6,594 nt of DNA from Acidobacteriota bacterium. Lineage in GTDB: Bacteria; Acidobacteriota; Blastocatellia; Pyrinomonadales; Pyrinomonadaceae. This document shows positions 4,289 through 6,594 of the stretch, in pieces (the stretch's first letter is position 1; every line of letters starts with the position of its first letter). The notes under the pieces were generated by a model. It did no database searches. It saw only the letters and a program-made list of their open reading frames with translations, and had not been told where the DNA came from. Both the position numbers and the translations under genes were made by a program. The stretch is from contig JAKOSS010000200.1 of the NCBI GenBank assembly GCA_029777145.1, forward strand, positions 1-6,594, written 5' to 3'.

Positions 4289-6594
4289 ATGCGATTCTCA
4301 AAACGGAAATCATTCTGGCTGTCATCCGCGTTGATCTTGCTGATCGGTACCGCCGTATTCGCGCAGTCCCGCAATTTTTCAGGTTCGGTGGTTACCGCGC
4401 AGTTCGAATTCGTGCCGGGCGCGACGATCACGATCGAAACTTCGTCGGGTACGCAAACTGTCGTCTCGGACTCGGAAGGACGATTCTCGATCGCCGTTCC
4501 GGACGAATCGATCTCGGTTACGGTTTCCGGCAAGAACATTGAGACTCAGACGCGGATGTTTGCGCGCGACGAAAAGATCGACGGCGTGCAGATCAAGATC
4601 AAATACGTCGTTCCGCCGATCAGCGAAAGCGTCGTCATCGAGGCGGAATCGCTGACGCCCGAGGTTGAGAACCGGAACGACTCGATCTACAAGAACAACC
4701 TCTTCGGGCGCGACGATCAGCTCGTCTTTACGCTCAACGCCGGCATCAACGCCGGCCAACACGAAGGCGGCGGAAAGTCGCTCGAGATCCGCCGTTTCGG
4801 CTTCAATCTCGACCACGGAGGCGTCAACGGCGGACTCAAGGTTCTCGTCGACAACGTCCAGCAGAATCAGGGAACGCAAGGACACGGCCAGGGATATCTC
4901 GGCGCGTTGAAGAGCCTTTCGCCCGAACTTGTCGGCGACGTTTCGATCATCAACGGCCCGTTCTCGGCCGCGTACGGCGATTTTTCGGGTCTCGGCGTCG
5001 TTCAGATCAGGCAGAAGGAATCGCTCCCTGATGTCTTCACGCTCAGGATCCAGGGCGGTTCTTTCGGCACGTTTCGAACTTTCGCGGCGATCAGCCCGAA
5101 GATCAACAATGTCGACTCGTTTCTCGCATACGAGTTCTCACGGACCGACGGTCCGTTCAAGAATCCGCTCAAATACCGCCGCGACAACGTTACCGCGAAC
5201 TTCACGCGCCGATTCGGCGAACGCACCGCGGCCGGGATCAAATTCAATTTCGGACGGAACGATTTCTACTCATCGGGACAGATCCCGCTCGATCTGGTGG
5301 CGTCGGGCGATCTCGACCGTTTCGACGCGCTCGATCCAGAAAACGGCGGACGCGTCCGGCTCGGGACGATCGGCGGATATTTCCGAAAGGAGTTTGAGTC
5401 CGGCGCGACGTTCAAGGCGGACGCATTTGTCGGAAGGTCAATGTTCGATCTTTTCTCGAACTTCACGTTCTTTCTCGCCGATCCCGTTTACGGCGACGAG
5501 ATCCAGCAGCACGATTCGCGGCTTCAGGAAGGCGCGAATGTTCAATTTCTTCAGCCGTACAAGTTCTTCGGCAATCAGGCGCTCGTGACGGTCGGCGGCA
5601 ACCTGCATCTGAGCCAGATCAACGTCGGACTTTACCCGACGATCGGTCGCGATCCGAGCCGCAAGTTCCTGCCGGGAAATATCGACAATCCCGATGTCCT
5701 TCTGACTTCGGCACACGCGAACGTCAATAATTACGCCGGTTACGTGCAGAACGAACTCGAGTTCTACAACGGCCATTTGCGGATCGAAACCGGACTGAGG
5801 TTCGATTACTTCGGATTCAAGGTCGACGGATTCGATCTTTCGGGAACGTCATCAGACCTCGGCGCCGGCGATTGTTTCGCGGATCCGCGAAGCTGCGGCG
5901 ATCCCCTCGTCGGAAAGGAAGGCGCCGGAAAACTCCAGCCGAAACTCGGGATCGCCTGGACGCCGTTCGAGAAAACGCCGCTCACGTTCTATTTCAACTA
6001 TGGCCGCGGAATCTCGTCGCAGGACGCCCGTGGCGTTGTCCGTGATCCGAATTCGCCTAAAGTGTCGACGACCGATTTCTACCAGTCGGGCGTCAGCCTC
6101 AACTCGCGACGCTTCTCGGTTGTCGCCACCGCGTTTCTGATCGACCGTTCGAACGAGCAGGTTTACATTCCCGACGACGGCTCGACGGAATTCGCCGGAC
6201 GCTCGCGATCATACGGATTCGAACTCCGAAATTCGATCCGTCTGACAAAATTTCTTGCCTTCAACGGCGGTGTGACGCAGGTCGTCCGCGCGTTTTATCC
6301 CGGACAATTTGCCGGTGACGGGACGCGTTTGATCGTCGACAGCGCGCCGCACACCGTCGCGAATGCCGGTTTGGTTCTCTCGGGTTGGCGCGGGTTCAAC
6401 TCGTCACTGAGCTGGCGGAGCATTTCCGGATACAGGCTCGACGGCGAGGATCGCTCGATCCGCGCGGCCGGCAACGACGTCGTCGAGTTCGCCCTGACGA
6501 AGCGATTGAAGAACGGGATCGATCTCAATTTCTCGGTCGTCACTCTCCTCAACAAACATTACTTCGAAACTCAAAACTATTTCGAAGCAAGAAC
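4289..6594 (+). CDS. TonB-dependent outer-membrane receptor, candidate nickel transporter (3' truncated by window)
   Basis: The frame is open from ATG 4289 to the window end, giving 768 residues without a stop. Residues 1-25 are a signal peptide (basic start, hydrophobic core, AVFA cleavage before Q26). Residues about 28-105 are a carboxypeptidase-regulatory-like beta domain (VPGATITIE, later DSEGRFSIAVP). ESVVIEAES at 113-121 resembles a TonB box. The plug runs about 130-242, with the hallmark stretch LEIRRFGF, VLVDNVQQNQGTQGHGQG and IINGPFSAAYGDFSGLGVVQIR. The rest is a beta-barrel of alternating aromatic/polar strands. C529 and C536 probably form a disulfide in an outer loop; the plug carries several histidines (H158, H176, H199). 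Such receptors import scarce substrates across the outer membrane with energy from TonB-ExbBD. The position right behind nikR suggests nickel or a nickel chelate as substrate; this is inference from context, and an organic ligand cannot be excluded. ATG 4289 is chosen because the signal peptide starts there. Confidence 0.9.
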   Translation, partial: MRFSKRKSFWLSSALILLIGTAVFAQSRNFSGSVVTAQFEFVPGATITIETSSGTQTVVSDSEGRFSIAVPDESISVTVSGKNIETQTRMFARDEKIDGVQIKIKYVVPPISESVVIEAESLTPEVENRNDSIYKNNLFGRDDQLVFTLNAGINAGQHEGGGKSLEIRRFGFNLDHGGVNGGLKVLVDNVQQNQGTQGHGQGYLGALKSLSPELVGDVSIINGPFSAAYGDFSGLGVVQIRQKESLPDVFTLRIQGGSFGTFRTFAAISPKINNVDSFLAYEFSRTDGPFKNPLKYRRDNVTANFTRRFGERTAAGIKFNFGRNDFYSSGQIPLDLVASGDLDRFDALDPENGGRVRLGTIGGYFRKEFESGATFKADAFVGRSMFDLFSNFTFFLADPVYGDEIQQHDSRLQEGANVQFLQPYKFFGNQALVTVGGNLHLSQINVGLYPTIGRDPSRKFLPGNIDNPDVLLTSAHANVNNYAGYVQNELEFYNGHLRIETGLRFDYFGFKVDGFDLSGTSSDLGAGDCFADPRSCGDPLVGKEGAGKLQPKLGIAWTPFEKTPLTFYFNYGRGISSQDARGVVRDPNSPKVSTTDFYQSGVSLNSRRFSVVATAFLIDRSNEQVYIPDDGSTEFAGRSRSYGFELRNSIRLTKFLAFNGGVTQVVRAFYPGQFAGDGTRLIVDSAPHTVANAGLVLSGWRGFNSSLSWRSISGYRLDGEDRSIRAAGNDVVEFALTKRLKNGIDLNFSVVTLLNKHYFETQNYFEAR

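Noticed and set aside
4379..4885. 168-residue minus-strand frame opposite the receptor
   Set aside because: Low-complexity Asp/Arg/Val-rich product mirrors the codon pattern of the receptor, whose signal peptide, TonB box and plug are clear.
4929..5588. 219-residue plus-strand frame inside the receptor
   Set aside because: Ser/Arg-rich out-of-frame product typical of a shadow frame; the receptor frame continues uninterrupted through it.
1..6594. CRISPR arrays, tRNA/rRNA genes, insertion sequences
   Set aside because: No regular repeat-spacer pattern, RNA gene signature, transposase or terminal inverted repeats were seen.

Overview
The window looks like chromosomal DNA from a Gram-negative bacterium with moderately high GC. 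Acidobacteriota (Blastocatellia-like) is my best guess. The reasons are a TonB-dependent receptor with an N-terminal carboxypeptidase-regulatory-like domain, lipoproteins and multihaem periplasmic enzymes, and the codon style. This placement is inference; there is no rRNA or other phylogenetic marker here.

Layout. Positions 1-3053 (+) hold a tightly packed four-gene operon in which consecutive genes overlap by 1, 4 and 20 bases. It encodes the C-terminal part of an MbnP-type four-Cys copper protein, its di-haem partner MbnH (MauG/bacterial cytochrome c peroxidase superfamily), a lipoprotein fusing a CusF-like copper-binding domain to a class I cytochrome c, and a two-helix PepSY-type membrane protein. 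Positions 3060-3428 (-) hold a convergent gene for a small Cys-rich lipoprotein with a twin CX3C arrangement. Positions 3429-3826 are a gene-free divergent intergenic region with a near-palindrome and a plausible promoter. Positions 3827-4252 (+) encode the nickel-responsive regulator NikR. From 4289 to the end of the window (+) runs a TonB-dependent outer-membrane receptor that is cut off by the window edge.

How they work together. The first block reads as a periplasmic copper/redox module. By analogy with the characterised MbnPH pair, MbnH would oxidise a tryptophan of MbnP to kynurenine to complete a copper site. The CusF-cytochrome lipoprotein and the PepSY protein are unexplained extra partners that could deliver copper or electrons. 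The second block reads as a nickel module: NikR retains all four nickel ligands, and the receptor directly downstream is a good candidate for its target and for outer-membrane nickel (or nickel-chelate) uptake. A perfect 7-base direct repeat overlaps an extended -10 element just upstream of the receptor start, and the receptor mRNA may be leaderless.

Most notable: the extension of the MbnPH pair by a copper-binding/cytochrome fusion and a PepSY protein, the twin-CX3C lipoprotein, and the unusual repeat/promoter arrangement between nikR and the receptor.
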